DNA from: Providencia vermicola
GTDB taxonomy: Bacteria > Pseudomonadota > Gammaproteobacteria > Enterobacterales > Enterobacteriaceae
Direction of reading: 5' to 3'
Assembly: GCF_010748935.1 (NCBI RefSeq)
Contig: NZ_CP048796.1
Coordinates: 3,041,001-3,105,000 of the forward strand
Length of the DNA: 64,000 nucleotides
Below the pieces are notes generated by a model. It saw only the letters and a program-made list of their open reading frames with translations, had not been told where the DNA came from and did not search any database. Positions within the stretch are counted from its first letter, which is position 1, and every line of letters starts with the position of its first letter. Positions 33,476 to 43,124 of the stretch are shown in pieces. The translations under genes and the position numbers were made by a program.

Positions 33476-33757
33476 TTAATAGCGGACTGAAAAATCCGCT
33501 ATTTTTTCAGTTGCCCAGTTTTCGCTAAAATAATGGTCGATTTTTGCTCCAGGGGGACCACCTGCATTAAGCCATTCCTCTACAAAGCAGATATCTTGCT
33601 CTGAGCCGTAAATGCCTAGCGCAACGCTGCCATCTTCGCGATTACAAACATATCCTTTTATTCCATTCTGATTAGCCCAATGATATGTTTGATAGCGAAA
33701 ACCAACCCCTTGTACACGGCCATAAATATAAAACAAACGTCCGGCTGCTTTTGTCAT
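33476..33757 (-). CDS. yccX: Acylphosphatase
   Basis: This 93-residue protein has the acylphosphatase signature 'YGRVQGVGFRYQTYHWA', with the catalytic Arg in the phosphate loop, and 'YVCNREDGSVALGIYG', with the catalytic Asn. It hydrolyses carboxyl-phosphate bonds in the cytoplasm. It is convergent with tusE, their stops separated by only 15 bases. GGGGG precedes the start as ribosome site. Confidence 0.93.
   Translation of the reverse strand: MTKAAGRLFYIYGRVQGVGFRYQTYHWANQNGIKGYVCNREDGSVALGIYGSEQDICFVEEWLNAGGPPGAKIDHYFSENWATEKIADFSVRY
33481..33507 (+). terminator. tusE terminator within the 3' end of yccX
   Basis: AGCGGA (33481-33486) and TCCGCT (33495-33500) form a stem followed by ATTTTTT. 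It lies 20 bases after the tusE stop and overlaps the last codons of yccX on the other strand, so the codons of YccX's C-terminus double as a terminator. Confidence 0.8.
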
Positions 33758-33979
33758 TTTTAGCCCCCTTTATCAGTAGATTATTTATAAATAACCTATT
33801 TATTACAGTTGTGTTTTATGCGTTGAACAGATAATCTGAGATCGAGGCACTGCTTTTCATGTTACATATAAGACAGTGTATTGCGTTATGAATAATTGTC
33901 CATACATTGGCTTGAAAACGCGGAACACTGCCCAGATATAAAGTTATAGCATAAGCAAGGCTTTTAGGAGGTGGCTATG

Positions 33980-34300
33980 ATGATCACCAGTAAATATGGG
34001 ATCGGGCAACAAGTTAGACATAAATTACTCGGCTACCTAGGCGTTGTAGTAGATGTTGATGCTGAATACTCGCTCGAACAACCGCATGACGATGATGATA
34101 TTGCTGCAAACAGCACATTACGTGATTTGCCTTGGTATCACGTTGTTATGGAAGACGATAATGGCGAAGCTATTCATACTTATTTGGCAGAAGCTCAAAT
34201 TACTTATGAAACCGCTGATGACCATCCAGAACAACCCTCTATGGACGAATTAGCTGAATCTATTCGTTCACAATTACAAGCACCACGCCTACGTAACTAA
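33980..34300 (+). CDS. hspQ: Heat-shock protein HspQ
   Basis: The protein '[20 protein letters not shown]' to '[20 protein letters not shown]' is very close to E. coli HspQ (105 residues), a hemimethylated-DNA-binding protein that also enhances Lon activity. I chose the ATG at 33980 because AGGAGG (33966-33971) is eight bases upstream and the product then has family length (106 residues). An ATG three bases earlier is possible, while the GTG at 33971 overlaps the ribosome site. The middle is rich in Asp ('DDDDI'). Confidence 0.93.
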   Translation: MITSKYGIGQQVRHKLLGYLGVVVDVDAEYSLEQPHDDDDIAANSTLRDLPWYHVVMEDDNGEAIHTYLAEAQITYETADDHPEQPSMDELAESIRSQLQAPRLRN

Positions 34301-34319
34301 TCCTTTATCGTTCATCCAC

Positions 34320-34347
34320 AGTAAAGCAGCGCGTTAGCTGCTTTACT
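34320..34347. terminator. Hairpin between convergent hspQ and yccU
   Basis: AGTAAAGCAGC (34320-34330) and GCTGCTTTACT (34337-34347) form a perfect 11-base stem with loop GCGTTA, 20 bases after the hspQ stop and 12 bases before the yccU stop. No strong T run follows on either strand. It probably acts as a shared terminator or 3' end stabiliser. Confidence 0.65.
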
Positions 34348-34359
34348 ACGTTATGGCGC

Positions 34360-34773
34360 TTATTTTTCTATGCCTAACGCCGGAATTTCTTGTTTTGGAC
34401 ACTTATCCATGACAAATTTCATACCAGCAGACAAAGCGATTTGTTGAGCTTCTTCACTGATAACGCCTTTTTGCAGCCATAACACTTTTGCTTTAACGTC
34501 TACGGCTTCCCGTGCGACGCCAACGGCAGCATCGGCATTACGGAACACATCTACCATATCTATAGGTTGGGGAATATCGCTCAGCTTTTCATATACTTTT
34601 TGCCCTAATAATGTTTGACCCGATAGTTTAGGACTAACCGGAATCACGGTGTACCCCTGCTCTAATAGATATGCCATCACTTCATAACTTGGGCGATTTT
34701 GTTTATCACTTGCTCCGACCAATGCGATCGTGTTAACACGCCGTAATATTTCAGCAATTTCTTGACTATCCAT
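34360..34773 (-). CDS. yccU: CoA-binding protein YccU
   Basis: This 137-residue CoA-binding Rossmann domain has 'NTIALVGASDKQNRPSYEVM', 'LEQGYTVIPVSPKLSGQTLL', 'IDMVDVFRNADA' and 'VMDKCPKQEIPALG', closely matching E. coli YccU. The ATG at 34773 is chosen because GGGAG lies eight bases upstream. A TTG five codons earlier is less likely. The physiological role of YccU is not well defined. It is a single gene, convergent with hspQ. Confidence 0.9.
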   Translation of the reverse strand: MDSQEIAEILRRVNTIALVGASDKQNRPSYEVMAYLLEQGYTVIPVSPKLSGQTLLGQKVYEKLSDIPQPIDMVDVFRNADAAVGVAREAVDVKAKVLWLQKGVISEEAQQIALSAGMKFVMDKCPKQEIPALGIEK

Positions 34774-35033
34774 CAAAATATCTCCCAAAATCAGTAAACT
34801 ATTAACTCACAATATGATATACCTTGTCCTGCGTGATCACTCAATTTCTCTATTATAGGCCATCACGCTAAGGTTGCTGGCAATACGGGAAAACGTATTT
34901 ATTCCACTTTAACCATTTGTTATAAAATAATAAATTGATTTCCCTAATTATTTCCATAACAACCAGCCACAACAGGTAAATAAGTATTATTAATGCTCTT
35001 AGCGTGATATCACGCGACTTTTAAGGGAACATC

Positions 35034-35492
35034 ATGGAATCAACAACTCGTAGAATAAAAACCCCGAAAAATATAGCACTGGTTGCCCATGACCACTGCA
35101 AATCCTCGCTATTAGCATGGGCGACAAAAAATAGTGAGCAGCTAAAGCCTCATAAACTGTTTGGGACAGGAACGACAGCCAGTCTAATTAGTCACCATAC
35201 TGGTCTTAATGTCACCGGTATGCTGAGTGGCCCGATGGGAGGTGACCAACAAATTGGCGCAATGATCGCTGAACAAAAGATCGATGTGATGATATTTTTC
35301 TGGGATCCACTCAATGCGGTTCCTCATGATCCCGATGTTAAAGCCCTATTACGCTTAGCAACAGTCTGGAATATCCCCGTTGCGACCAACCCCGCAACAG
35401 CAGACTTTATCATTACCTCACCATACTTTGATGGTGAAATTGATGTCGTTATTCCTGATTATCAACGATACTTGCAAGAGCGCACCAAATAA
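35034..35492 (+). CDS. mgsA: Methylglyoxal synthase
   Basis: This 152-residue enzyme converts dihydroxyacetone phosphate into methylglyoxal and phosphate, a glycolytic bypass under phosphate limitation. Visible motifs are '[16 protein letters not shown]', phosphate-binding '[10 protein letters not shown]', '[14 protein letters not shown]' with the catalytic Asp, and '[20 protein letters not shown]' with the catalytic His. Length equals E. coli MgsA. AAGGGAACATC provides the ribosome site. A hairpin follows the gene. Confidence 0.97.
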   Translation: MESTTRRIKTPKNIALVAHDHCKSSLLAWATKNSEQLKPHKLFGTGTTASLISHHTGLNVTGMLSGPMGGDQQIGAMIAEQKIDVMIFFWDPLNAVPHDPDVKALLRLATVWNIPVATNPATADFIITSPYFDGEIDVVIPDYQRYLQERTK

Positions 35493-35499
35493 CGAATCA

Positions 35500-35524
35500 G
35501 TGCCGGATAGTTCGTGTCCGGCAC
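35500..35524. terminator. Hairpin between convergent mgsA and helD
   Basis: GTGCCGGA (35500-35507) and TCCGGCAC (35517-35524) form an 8-base GC-rich stem. No T run follows directly, although TTTTTT occurs 18 bases on. It lies between the two stops and probably serves both genes. Confidence 0.6.
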
Positions 35525-35534
35525 CTATCATCCA

Positions 35535-37589
35535 TTATGGTTTTTTCTGTTTAGGAACACCTAACTGCTTTAAGATATCCACAAACTCTGAAGGCTCATC
35601 AGGATGGTAAAGTAGCCATACCTGCTGTTTAGCACGCGTCATTGCAACATATAATAATCGTCGCTCTTCCGCATACTCGAACTCTTCGTGTTTCGGTAGC
35701 AAAACCTGTTCCATGATAGATTCTCTCGCCACCGCTGGAAAACTATCTTTCCCACTATTAAGCCCACAAATAATGACATGGTCCGCTTGTTTGCCTTTTG
35801 AAGCATGAATAGTCATAAACTCGATATTCAACTTCGGCCAGCGTGTTTTAGCTTTATTTAAAATTTCGGGTCTTAAGTAATGGTAACGTGCTAAACACAA
35901 AATAGTTTCATTATCTGTAACGTAGCCACTCATTTTGTCTAATAAACGCTCTAGTGCATTTTCATCGAGCAAAATGACCGATTTCTTACTGCCTTTCACT
36001 AAGCTATTGAGCGGTTTATCGAGTTGAGTCGGATTTTGTAATATGAAGCGATTAGCTATTTCGCCAATACGTTCATTAAATCGATAAGTTGTATCTAAAG
36101 CGCATAGCGCTCCTTGCCCAAAATTTTGTTCAAAAGATGTTGTGAGATCTAATTCTGCACCACTAAAACGATAAATCGCTTGCCAATCATCACCAACTGC
36201 AAAGAGTGAGGTCTGCTTATTTTGCTGACGTAATGCTTGTAACAACTTTGCTCTTAATGGTGAGATATCTTGGAACTCATCAACTAAAATATGCTTCCAA
36301 GGACTGATAAAACGCCCTTTCTCCAATAAATTAATTGCTTGGTGAATGAGTCCCGAAAAATCAATAGCCCCTTCTTCTTTTAACGCACTCTTCCATGCTT
36401 TTAAAAGAGGCGACATGAGACGAATACGTTTTTGAAATAGGCTTTGTTGCTGTTCGTCTGCGGCCTCGATCATCTCTTTTTGGCCGCCACCATGCATACG
36501 CATTAAGCTTAACCAACGATCTAACCGAGTAACGACCCGTTTACTGATTTTTTCATCTTGCCAAAACTCACCTTCAGGAACATCCCACTGTAATTCATCG
36601 GTGAACCACTCACGCCACCCCTTGGCTTGTGCTTTTTTACTACTACACTGTTCGCGCCATTCATTAAGTAATAATTCACTGCGTTTTTGTGAATTTATTT
36701 CTAATTCACTGATAACTGGTGATTTGTTACTACCCTCACGAATAATCTGTAGCGCTAATGCATGAAAGGTTTTTGCCTCAATATCCTCTTGTTGCAAGCG
36801 CTCATGAATGCGCTCATTCATTTCTTGAGCCGCTTTACGCCCAAAAGCCAATAATAAGATTTGCTCAGGCTTAGCGAGTCCTCTTAAAAGCAACCAACCT
36901 GCTCTGGCAACAAGTACCGATGTTTTTCCGCTCCCCGCACCAGCCAGCACCAAAATATTTTCTTCGCCATTAATCACTGCCAGAGATTGGCTGGGGTTCA
37001 GTGGTGATGTTTCAACATGTTGAAAAAAGTCACCATAGCGTGACAATATTGATTCACTCCATTGTTGATTAATATGCTGTCGACAGCGTTCGCCATCTTC
37101 TAGCCACTGTAAGCAATAACGATAAGCGGCAGCACAGTTTTCAAATTGGCTAACACGAGCCAATGGCAAAGGGAGAGACGAAAATTTTTCGCTAATTTTT
37201 TTCCGAAAGGACGCTAACTCACGTAAGTTGAGCCAACTATCTTGTTGAGTTTGTTGCTGAATAGATTTTGCGAGTGAAGTCAGGACTTCAGCACTGATTT
37301 CACTCATTTCTAGGCTCCATTGCTGCCACTTATCATTTAAATAATGATAAAAGCGTTGAGTTTGCTTCCATTCAGTACCATGTAAACGTACGACTTGCTC
37401 ATCAGAGAGTTCAAACTCTAGCTCTCCCCAGACAATGCCTCTTTTACAATGGATATCAATTAACTGATTAAAAGGTATAAGGTATTGATGTTTTTCCCCA
37501 CTCACCTCAATGCCAGCATTCAATAAGCGAACCCGATTATAGGGATGCTGAGCCAGGCGCTGCCCAATCTGTGTTGATTTCAGTTCCAT
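35535..37589 (-). CDS. helD: DNA helicase IV
   Basis: This 684-residue superfamily 1 3'-5' helicase starts 'MELKSTQIGQRLAQHPYNRV', which aligns with the E. coli start. An upstream frame extension of eight codons is ignored. Motifs seen are Walker A 'LAGAGSGKTSVLVARA' (near residue 217), motif II 'ILVDEFQDISPLRAKLLQAL', motif III 'AVGDDWQAIYRFSGAE', motif V 'TIHASKGKQADHVII' and motif VI 'RRLLYVAMTRAKQQVWLLY'. It acts in DNA recombination and repair. The length is the same as in E. coli. Confidence 0.97.
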   Translation of the reverse strand: MELKSTQIGQRLAQHPYNRVRLLNAGIEVSGEKHQYLIPFNQLIDIHCKRGIVWGELEFELSDEQVVRLHGTEWKQTQRFYHYLNDKWQQWSLEMSEISAEVLTSLAKSIQQQTQQDSWLNLRELASFRKKISEKFSSLPLPLARVSQFENCAAAYRYCLQWLEDGERCRQHINQQWSESILSRYGDFFQHVETSPLNPSQSLAVINGEENILVLAGAGSGKTSVLVARAGWLLLRGLAKPEQILLLAFGRKAAQEMNERIHERLQQEDIEAKTFHALALQIIREGSNKSPVISELEINSQKRSELLLNEWREQCSSKKAQAKGWREWFTDELQWDVPEGEFWQDEKISKRVVTRLDRWLSLMRMHGGGQKEMIEAADEQQQSLFQKRIRLMSPLLKAWKSALKEEGAIDFSGLIHQAINLLEKGRFISPWKHILVDEFQDISPLRAKLLQALRQQNKQTSLFAVGDDWQAIYRFSGAELDLTTSFEQNFGQGALCALDTTYRFNERIGEIANRFILQNPTQLDKPLNSLVKGSKKSVILLDENALERLLDKMSGYVTDNETILCLARYHYLRPEILNKAKTRWPKLNIEFMTIHASKGKQADHVIICGLNSGKDSFPAVARESIMEQVLLPKHEEFEYAEERRLLYVAMTRAKQQVWLLYHPDEPSEFVDILKQLGVPKQKKP

Positions 37590-37845
37590 ACATCCTGCAC
37601 CTGAGTTGTTCAATTATGAAAATAACGGTAGCTTGATTCCAAACAGTTTTTTATTACTCATAAACACGCTATCCTATATAGACTCTACATAATTCGAGTT
37701 GCATCTAGAAAATGTTCAACAATGTGTTGAAAAGAAAACTAGATTATATAGGCACTTAAATTTGCAGGTTGAAAACACATCAACAACTAAGCAACTTGAA
37801 ATATGACGAGTATAGACTAGGGAATGTTTGCCTTTGAGGTACTTT

Positions 37846-40020
37846 GTGTTAACGCTGCTTACCAGTTATCGTCGTGTTTTATATAACAGCCATATTTTAT
37901 ATTATATCCGAATCTTAATCGCCCTGACAGGGACGACTCTCATTCCTTGGTTATTAAACCAAGAGCCCAAAGTCACAATTCCCTTAACCTTAGGCATGGT
38001 TGCGGCGGCTCTGACGGATCTCGATGATAGATTAACTGGCCGCTTAAAAAACTTAGTTATCACACTATGTTGCTTTTTTATCGCATCCGTCTCTATTGAA
38101 TTATTATTCCCACATCCAATACTTTTCTTCTTTGGTCTGGCAATTTCAACCTGTGGATTCATTCTATTGGGCGCATTAGGTCAACGCTATGCTACGATTG
38201 CTTTTGGTGCGTTATTAATTGCCATCTATACCATGCTGGGTGTGCCTATTTTTGATACATGGTATCAACAACCTGCTTTGCTACTCATTGGTGCTATTTG
38301 GTATAACGTCTTGACCTTAATCGGCCATATTCTATTTCCAGTTAGGCCGTTGCAAGATGCCATTACGCAATGTTATCAGCAATTAGCGGCTTATCTTGAT
38401 GCTAAAGCTAACCTATTCGACCCCGATTTGGAAGATGACTACCCGCAGTCAGTCTACGAGCTAGCACTCGTTAATAGCACATTAGTCAGTACGATGAATC
38501 AAGCAAAAATAGCGCTTCTTAGCCGACTAAAAGGTGATCGCGGACAAAAAGGCACCCGTACGACGTTGCAATATTATTTTGTGGCGCAAGATATCCATGA
38601 ACGTGCCAGCTCATCACACATTCAATACCAACAACTGAGTCGCACCCTGCGCCACAGCGATATATTATTCCGTTTTCAACGTTTACTGAGTATGCAAGCA
38701 AGAGCTTGCCAGCAAGTCGCTCAATCAGTCCTATGGCGTAAACAATATCAACATAATCCACGCTTTGAAGGTACTTTCACTTACCTTGAAAACTCACTGC
38801 AATTACTTAAGCAACGCTCCCCAGCGATTCATGAAATAAAAGCGTTGTATAACTTACTCAAAAACTTGAAAGGTATTGACGTGCAATTGCGTGGGCTTAG
38901 CCTTGAACAGAATTCACGGCAACATCATAATAAACAAATTGAACAATTATCAGATGAGTCCCCTTCAGGTCTCAGTGATATTATTGCCCGCTTTAAACAT
39001 CATTTAACGCCTAAGTCTGCACTTTTCCGCCATGCCGTTAGAATGTCACTCTTACTCTGTACAGGCTATCTCATTATCCAGTTATTTGATTTAGAAAGAG
39101 GATATTGGATTTTATTAACCAGTTTATTTGTTTGCCAACCTAACTATAGTGCAACCAAACGACGACTCGCACTACGGATAATCGGTACCCTCATCGGGAT
39201 ACTCGTTGGGTTACCTTTATTAAATTTTGTGCCTTCAATGGAAGGACAGCTGACCTTAATCGTTATTTCTGGTTTGCTATTTTTTGTTTTCCGTAGCAGC
39301 CAATATGCTCAAGCAACCCTATTTATTACCTTGCTTGTTCTCTTTTGTTTTAACCTATTAGGAGAAGGATTTGAGGTTGCTCTTCCTCGGGTCATTGATA
39401 CTTTAATCGGTTGTTTTATTGCCTTTCTTGCAGTGAGCTTTATATGGCCTGATTGGAAATTTCGCCAATTACCTCAAGTGGTACAAAAAACCATGGACAG
39501 CAATTGCCGTTATTTAGATGCGATTTTGCAACAGTACTATCAAGGTAAAGATAATAGCCTTGAATACCGAGTAGCACGGCGAGATGCCCATAATAATGAT
39601 GCAGAATTTGCTTCTATTGTTTCGAATATGGCATCAGACCCGAAGTCCTATCAAGTCACCCAAGAACAGGCATTTAGGCTTCTATGCCTTAACCATACAT
39701 TGCTGAGCTATATTTCCGCCCTTGGTGCACATCGAGAGCAGATGCAAAATAAGGATAACCTCACGATTTTAAGTGATGCTATTTGCTATGTAGAAACCTC
39801 ATTGCAAATCCTGACGTTGGACGCTCAAGCCGAAGAGAAATCAGAACAGTTACGAGAAAGTATTACGCGTCGCATTGATAGCATATCCGTCAGTGATGAT
39901 GAAAAAACAGTACTGATTATGGAACAAGCAAGATTATTACTGGAGCTTATTCCTGAAATCAAGGCTATGATCATACAAATTAATACGTCAGCAAATCATT
40001 ATGTACGCGAGCAAAATTAA
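37846..40020 (+). CDS. yccS: YccS-family inner-membrane protein
   Basis: This 724-residue protein of the YccS/YhfK (FUSC-like) family has two clusters of transmembrane helices, about residues 25-165 and 395-520, each followed by a cytoplasmic domain. Family motifs include 'IPLTLGMVAAALTDLDDRLT', 'GQRYATIAFGALLIAIYTML', 'GYWILLTSLFVCQPNYSATK' and 'LPRVIDTLIGCFIAFLAVSF'. A transport role is presumed but undefined. I chose GTG at 37846 because GAGG lies about seven bases upstream and the N-terminus then aligns with E. coli YccS. The TTG codons further upstream lack this. The E. coli neighbour yccF is absent. Confidence 0.92.
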   Translation: MLTLLTSYRRVLYNSHILYYIRILIALTGTTLIPWLLNQEPKVTIPLTLGMVAAALTDLDDRLTGRLKNLVITLCCFFIASVSIELLFPHPILFFFGLAISTCGFILLGALGQRYATIAFGALLIAIYTMLGVPIFDTWYQQPALLLIGAIWYNVLTLIGHILFPVRPLQDAITQCYQQLAAYLDAKANLFDPDLEDDYPQSVYELALVNSTLVSTMNQAKIALLSRLKGDRGQKGTRTTLQYYFVAQDIHERASSSHIQYQQLSRTLRHSDILFRFQRLLSMQARACQQVAQSVLWRKQYQHNPRFEGTFTYLENSLQLLKQRSPAIHEIKALYNLLKNLKGIDVQLRGLSLEQNSRQHHNKQIEQLSDESPSGLSDIIARFKHHLTPKSALFRHAVRMSLLLCTGYLIIQLFDLERGYWILLTSLFVCQPNYSATKRRLALRIIGTLIGILVGLPLLNFVPSMEGQLTLIVISGLLFFVFRSSQYAQATLFITLLVLFCFNLLGEGFEVALPRVIDTLIGCFIAFLAVSFIWPDWKFRQLPQVVQKTMDSNCRYLDAILQQYYQGKDNSLEYRVARRDAHNNDAEFASIVSNMASDPKSYQVTQEQAFRLLCLNHTLLSYISALGAHREQMQNKDNLTILSDAICYVETSLQILTLDAQAEEKSEQLRESITRRIDSISVSDDEKTVLIMEQARLLLELIPEIKAMIIQINTSANHYVREQN

Positions 40021-40114
40021 GTCAGTTAGCCGATAAATAAAACAGATGAGCGGGTGTCAAAATGTGGCGAAACAGTGACATCCCCTCTCATCGTTTATCT
40101 CACCTTAATTAGCC

Positions 40115-40717
40115 CTACCCCACACTGTTATACCAATTGATCAATTCTTGTTTCATTTGTAATGGTAAAACAGCACTATGATAGCCTTCTATTGCCCCCG
40201 CTAATCCAATCAGTAATTTAATACTAGGAGAAAATCGCCCCAACTGTTTTAGCTTCAAAAAGCAAGCTTTCGCACCTATTGCTCGTAAATCATCAACTTT
40301 ATGAATGCCGATTTTGCCTAATGCTCTCTCTACTGACATATTCATATTCGGTAAATCTTTGATGCGTAATACCGCTGATTGTTTTTGTTTTCGTTCTTCA
40401 ATCGCAGAACGATAAGCTAACTCAATACAATGGAGCAATAACTCTTCATTTTCCCATATCTGCTCAGGGATCTGATAATAACGCAGTTCTAGCGGTATGC
40501 CTTTTTTGCTAAACACTAGCCGCCTAAGTTTAATAGATTCAAAGTAGCTTCTTGCAAAAAGACATCCACGTAAATATAAAAGGCCATCTAATGTTAACCC
40601 GATGATGGCACTATCGATGATTAGACAATATCCACCAAAGTGGTTTTTCTTTTTAAACTCACCAAAACGTTTTAATAGCTGATCTAATCGAGGATCATTC
40701 TTTTCCAGTAAAGACAT
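40115..40717 (-). CDS. sxy: Competence regulator Sxy (TfoX family)
   Basis: This is a TfoX-N domain ('FGGYCLIIDSAIIGLTLDGL', 'YLRGC') followed by a TfoX-C domain ('IKDLPNMNMSVERALGKIGI', 'VDDLRAIGAKACFLKLKQLG'). Sxy works with CRP at CRP-S promoters to switch on DNA-uptake genes in gamma-proteobacteria. The start at 40717 (MSLLEK) has AAGGAG nine bases upstream. An ATG at 40744 adds nine residues and is a real alternative. The gene lies between yccS and sulA, as yccR does in E. coli. Confidence 0.88.
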   Translation of the reverse strand: MSLLEKNDPRLDQLLKRFGEFKKKNHFGGYCLIIDSAIIGLTLDGLLYLRGCLFARSYFESIKLRRLVFSKKGIPLELRYYQIPEQIWENEELLLHCIELAYRSAIEERKQKQSAVLRIKDLPNMNMSVERALGKIGIHKVDDLRAIGAKACFLKLKQLGRFSPSIKLLIGLAGAIEGYHSAVLPLQMKQELINWYNSVG

Positions 40718-40914
40718 ACACCCAAGCTCCTTATGAGTATTCATCTACTTCCATCCTTGTATGTGAAACTATAAATATCCTAATTTTACAAACAATTAGC
40801 AGAAACCTATTCTGAGATGAACAGCCTAAAACTCCAAGAATATTGCAGATAAAAACACCAAAGTTGCGAAGCGCTTTGAAAAAATAGGCTTGATATTGTA
40901 TGAATATACAGTTA

Positions 40915-40930
40915 CTGTATATTCATACAG
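40915..40930 (+). promoter_or_regulatory. LexA (SOS) box of sulA
   Basis: CTGTATATTCATACAG is a perfect CTGT-N8-ACAG LexA operator, 20 bases before the sulA start. It is embedded in a longer perfect palindrome, TGAATATACAGT-T-ACTGTATATTCA (40901-40925), which overlaps it on the left. That offers a second, partly overlapping half-site arrangement. Confidence 0.95.
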
Positions 40931-40950
40931 CTTGATTGGTGAGGTGAATT

Positions 40951-41472
40951 ATGGCTATCTATTCTTGGAACAAAGCAACTGAACATTCTGTTAACCACAG
41001 TACGCAAGTCATGCCTTCAACTCCACATATCCATGATGCCATGCAGCATGGTATGGTGAGTGAACTGGTTTATGATGAAAAACATCCTATTATGGATTAC
41101 ATCCTACTGCCAATGTTGCGCCAATTTGGTGTGCAATCTCGCTGGTTGCTTTGGTTGAGTCCAAATAAAAAGTTGAGTCGCCATTGGCTAGAGCAGTCTG
41201 GTTTACCTATAAATAAAATCATGCAATTAAGTAATATGCCGTCAATAACGACAATAGATGCAATGGAAAAGGCATTAAAGAGTGGTAATTACAGTGTCGT
41301 ACTCGGCTGGCTTCCTGAATTAAATGAACAGGACTTTGCTCGATTACAAAGCGCGGCTCAAGAAGGTCATTCTATTGGCTTTATTATGCGCCCTCAAAAA
41401 ACACATAATATTGCAAGTATCCATTCTGGACAGCTAAATAACCTAAAAATTCACTCTAACTATTATCACTAG
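40951..41472 (+). CDS. sulA: SOS cell-division inhibitor SulA
   Basis: This 173-residue protein shows the SulA core 'LLLPMLRQFGVQSRWLLWLS' (here beginning 'ILLPML'), 'LSRHWLEQSGLPINKIMQL', 'MEKALKSGNYSVVLGWLPE' and the C-terminal 'LKIHSNYYH'. The C-terminal His-Tyr tail is the known Lon recognition element. SulA binds FtsZ and blocks division during the SOS response. GAGGTGAATT before the ATG supplies the ribosome site. A LexA box lies directly upstream. It stands 355 bases before ompA, as in E. coli. Confidence 0.96.
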   Translation: MAIYSWNKATEHSVNHSTQVMPSTPHIHDAMQHGMVSELVYDEKHPIMDYILLPMLRQFGVQSRWLLWLSPNKKLSRHWLEQSGLPINKIMQLSNMPSITTIDAMEKALKSGNYSVVLGWLPELNEQDFARLQSAAQEGHSIGFIMRPQKTHNIASIHSGQLNNLKIHSNYYH

Positions 41473-41827
41473 CCAAGATTAAGAATATTCTTAGTAAATT
41501 TGACATTTGGATATAACAAGCTCAAAAAATGTAGAAAAAATAATTGAGATCAATGGGATAGATAATAATCAATCTAAAATTAGGTTATGTTTATCTCTCT
41601 GATTTATCCACTAAAATATGTTTTTTTATAACGATTTTTGCTTGCTCTACTTGTATCTTTTTAAGTTCGTTGTAGACTTTAGCTTGTTAAGGTTATGGCA
41701 TTATTTTTTACTTTTTATAAATTTTTGTAGATAATGTCAGCGAAACCTAGCAAGTATTTTAAACCAATGGCGAATAATAAGGCTCATTGAAGCCATGCCT
41801 ATATTGGATGATAACGAGGCGTAAAAA
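41473..41827 (+). promoter_or_regulatory. ompA promoter/leader region with conserved MicA-target segment
   Basis: This gene-free stretch carries the ompA leader. The last bases before the start, GGATGATAACGAGGC (41806-41820) followed by GTAAAAAATG, are nearly the same as in E. coli, where the small RNA MicA pairs with this ribosome-binding segment. The rest is AT-rich and would form a long 5' untranslated region. A promoter of the TTGTTA type near 41680-41715 is possible but not certain. No small ORF is seen. Confidence 0.7.
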
Positions 41828-42901
41828 ATGAAAAAGACAGCTATCGCAGTAGCAGTGGCAGTAGCAGCTTTCGCAACTGTTGCGCAGGCAGCTCCAAAAG
41901 ACAACACTTGGTATACCGGTGCTAAACTGGGTTGGTCTCACTATGAAGACACAAGCTTTACTCCAGTTGATCGTAATGCAACTGTAGGTAACAGTACTGA
42001 CCGTGATACTTTCGGTGCTGGTGCATACGCAGGTTACCAATACAACCAGTACATGGGCTTCGAGCTTGGTTATGACTGGTTTGGTAAAATGAAATACAAA
42101 GGTGCTGGTAACAACGGCGACCTGAAATCAATGGGTGTTTCTCTGACGACCAAACTAAGCTATCCAGTAATGGATGACTTAGACGTTTACACTCGTTTAG
42201 GTGGTATGGTATGGCGTACTGATGTTAAAGCACATCAAGAAGGTCAACCAAATTACAAAGAAAACGACACTGGCGTTTCTCCTGTATACGCACTGGGTGT
42301 TGAATATGCAATCACTCCAAACTGGGCGACTCGTTTAGACTACCAGTGGGTGAGCAACATCGGTGATAACGATAACTTGGGCGTACGTCCAGACAACGGC
42401 ATGCTGAGCGTTGGTCTAGCATATCGTTTCAACCAAGAAGCAGCGCCAGTTGTTGAGCCAGCGCCAGTTGTTGAGCCAGCTCCAGTTGTTGAGAACAAAC
42501 GTTTCACTCTGCGTTCAGACGTTCTGTTCAACTTCAACAAAGCAACTCTGAAGCCAGAAGGTCAGCAAGCACTGAACGAACTGTATAACGAACTGAGCAG
42601 CATCGACCCAACTCAAGGTCGCGTACTGGTAGTTGGTTTCACAGACCGTATCGGTTCACAAAACTACAACCTGCCACTGTCACAAAAACGTGCTCAGTCA
42701 GTTGTTGACTACCTGGTAGCTAAAGGCGTTCCAGCTAGCGCAATCGCTGCTGAAGGTCGTGGTAAAGAAGATCCAGTAACTGGTAACAAATGTGACAACG
42801 TTAAAGGCCGTGCTGCTCTGATCGAGTGTCTGGCACCAGACCGTCGCGTTGAAATCGAAATCCAAGGTACAACTGAAGTTGTAACTCAACCAGGCGCTTA
42901 A
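41828..42901 (+). CDS. ompA: Outer-membrane protein A
   Basis: This 357-residue protein has a signal peptide of about 21 residues (cleaved after 'ATVAQA'). An eight-stranded beta-barrel domain follows ('[17 protein letters not shown]' to '[12 protein letters not shown]'). A hinge of three APVVEP-type repeats (near residues 205-220) leads to the OmpA-like peptidoglycan-binding domain '[20 protein letters not shown]' and '[19 protein letters not shown]'. It tethers the outer membrane to peptidoglycan. Codon choice is visibly biased to frequent codons compared with neighbours, in keeping with very high expression. A strong terminator follows. Confidence 0.98.
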   Translation: MKKTAIAVAVAVAAFATVAQAAPKDNTWYTGAKLGWSHYEDTSFTPVDRNATVGNSTDRDTFGAGAYAGYQYNQYMGFELGYDWFGKMKYKGAGNNGDLKSMGVSLTTKLSYPVMDDLDVYTRLGGMVWRTDVKAHQEGQPNYKENDTGVSPVYALGVEYAITPNWATRLDYQWVSNIGDNDNLGVRPDNGMLSVGLAYRFNQEAAPVVEPAPVVEPAPVVENKRFTLRSDVLFNFNKATLKPEGQQALNELYNELSSIDPTQGRVLVVGFTDRIGSQNYNLPLSQKRAQSVVDYLVAKGVPASAIAAEGRGKEDPVTGNKCDNVKGRAALIECLAPDRRVEIEIQGTTEVVTQPGA

Positions 42902-42938
42902 TAACAAGTTCCTCGGTCGAATTTCGATCTGAACACAA

Positions 42939-42967
42939 AAAACCCCATTTCGATGGGGTTTTTTTTA
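42939..42967 (+). terminator. ompA terminator
   Basis: AACCCCAT-TTCG-ATGGGGTT (42941-42960), a stem with a stable UUCG tetraloop, is followed by a run of eight T. It is a textbook intrinsic terminator 39 bases after the ompA stop. Confidence 0.96.
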
Positions 42968-43124
42968 TCTCTAAAGTCACTTAAAGCAGGCGATAGCCTA
43001 AGTCTTATCCCGTCACAACTAGGCTTTGCTTATATCCCAGTCAGTGAAGCGTCAATGATTACATCTTTTACTCATAGAGCATCGCGATCTTAGTTGATCA
43101 TTCAATAACAGCAAACGATCAATA

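Noticed and set aside
41759-42040. Minus-strand frame opposite the ompA start
   Set aside because: It is a shadow of the strongly codon-biased ompA gene.
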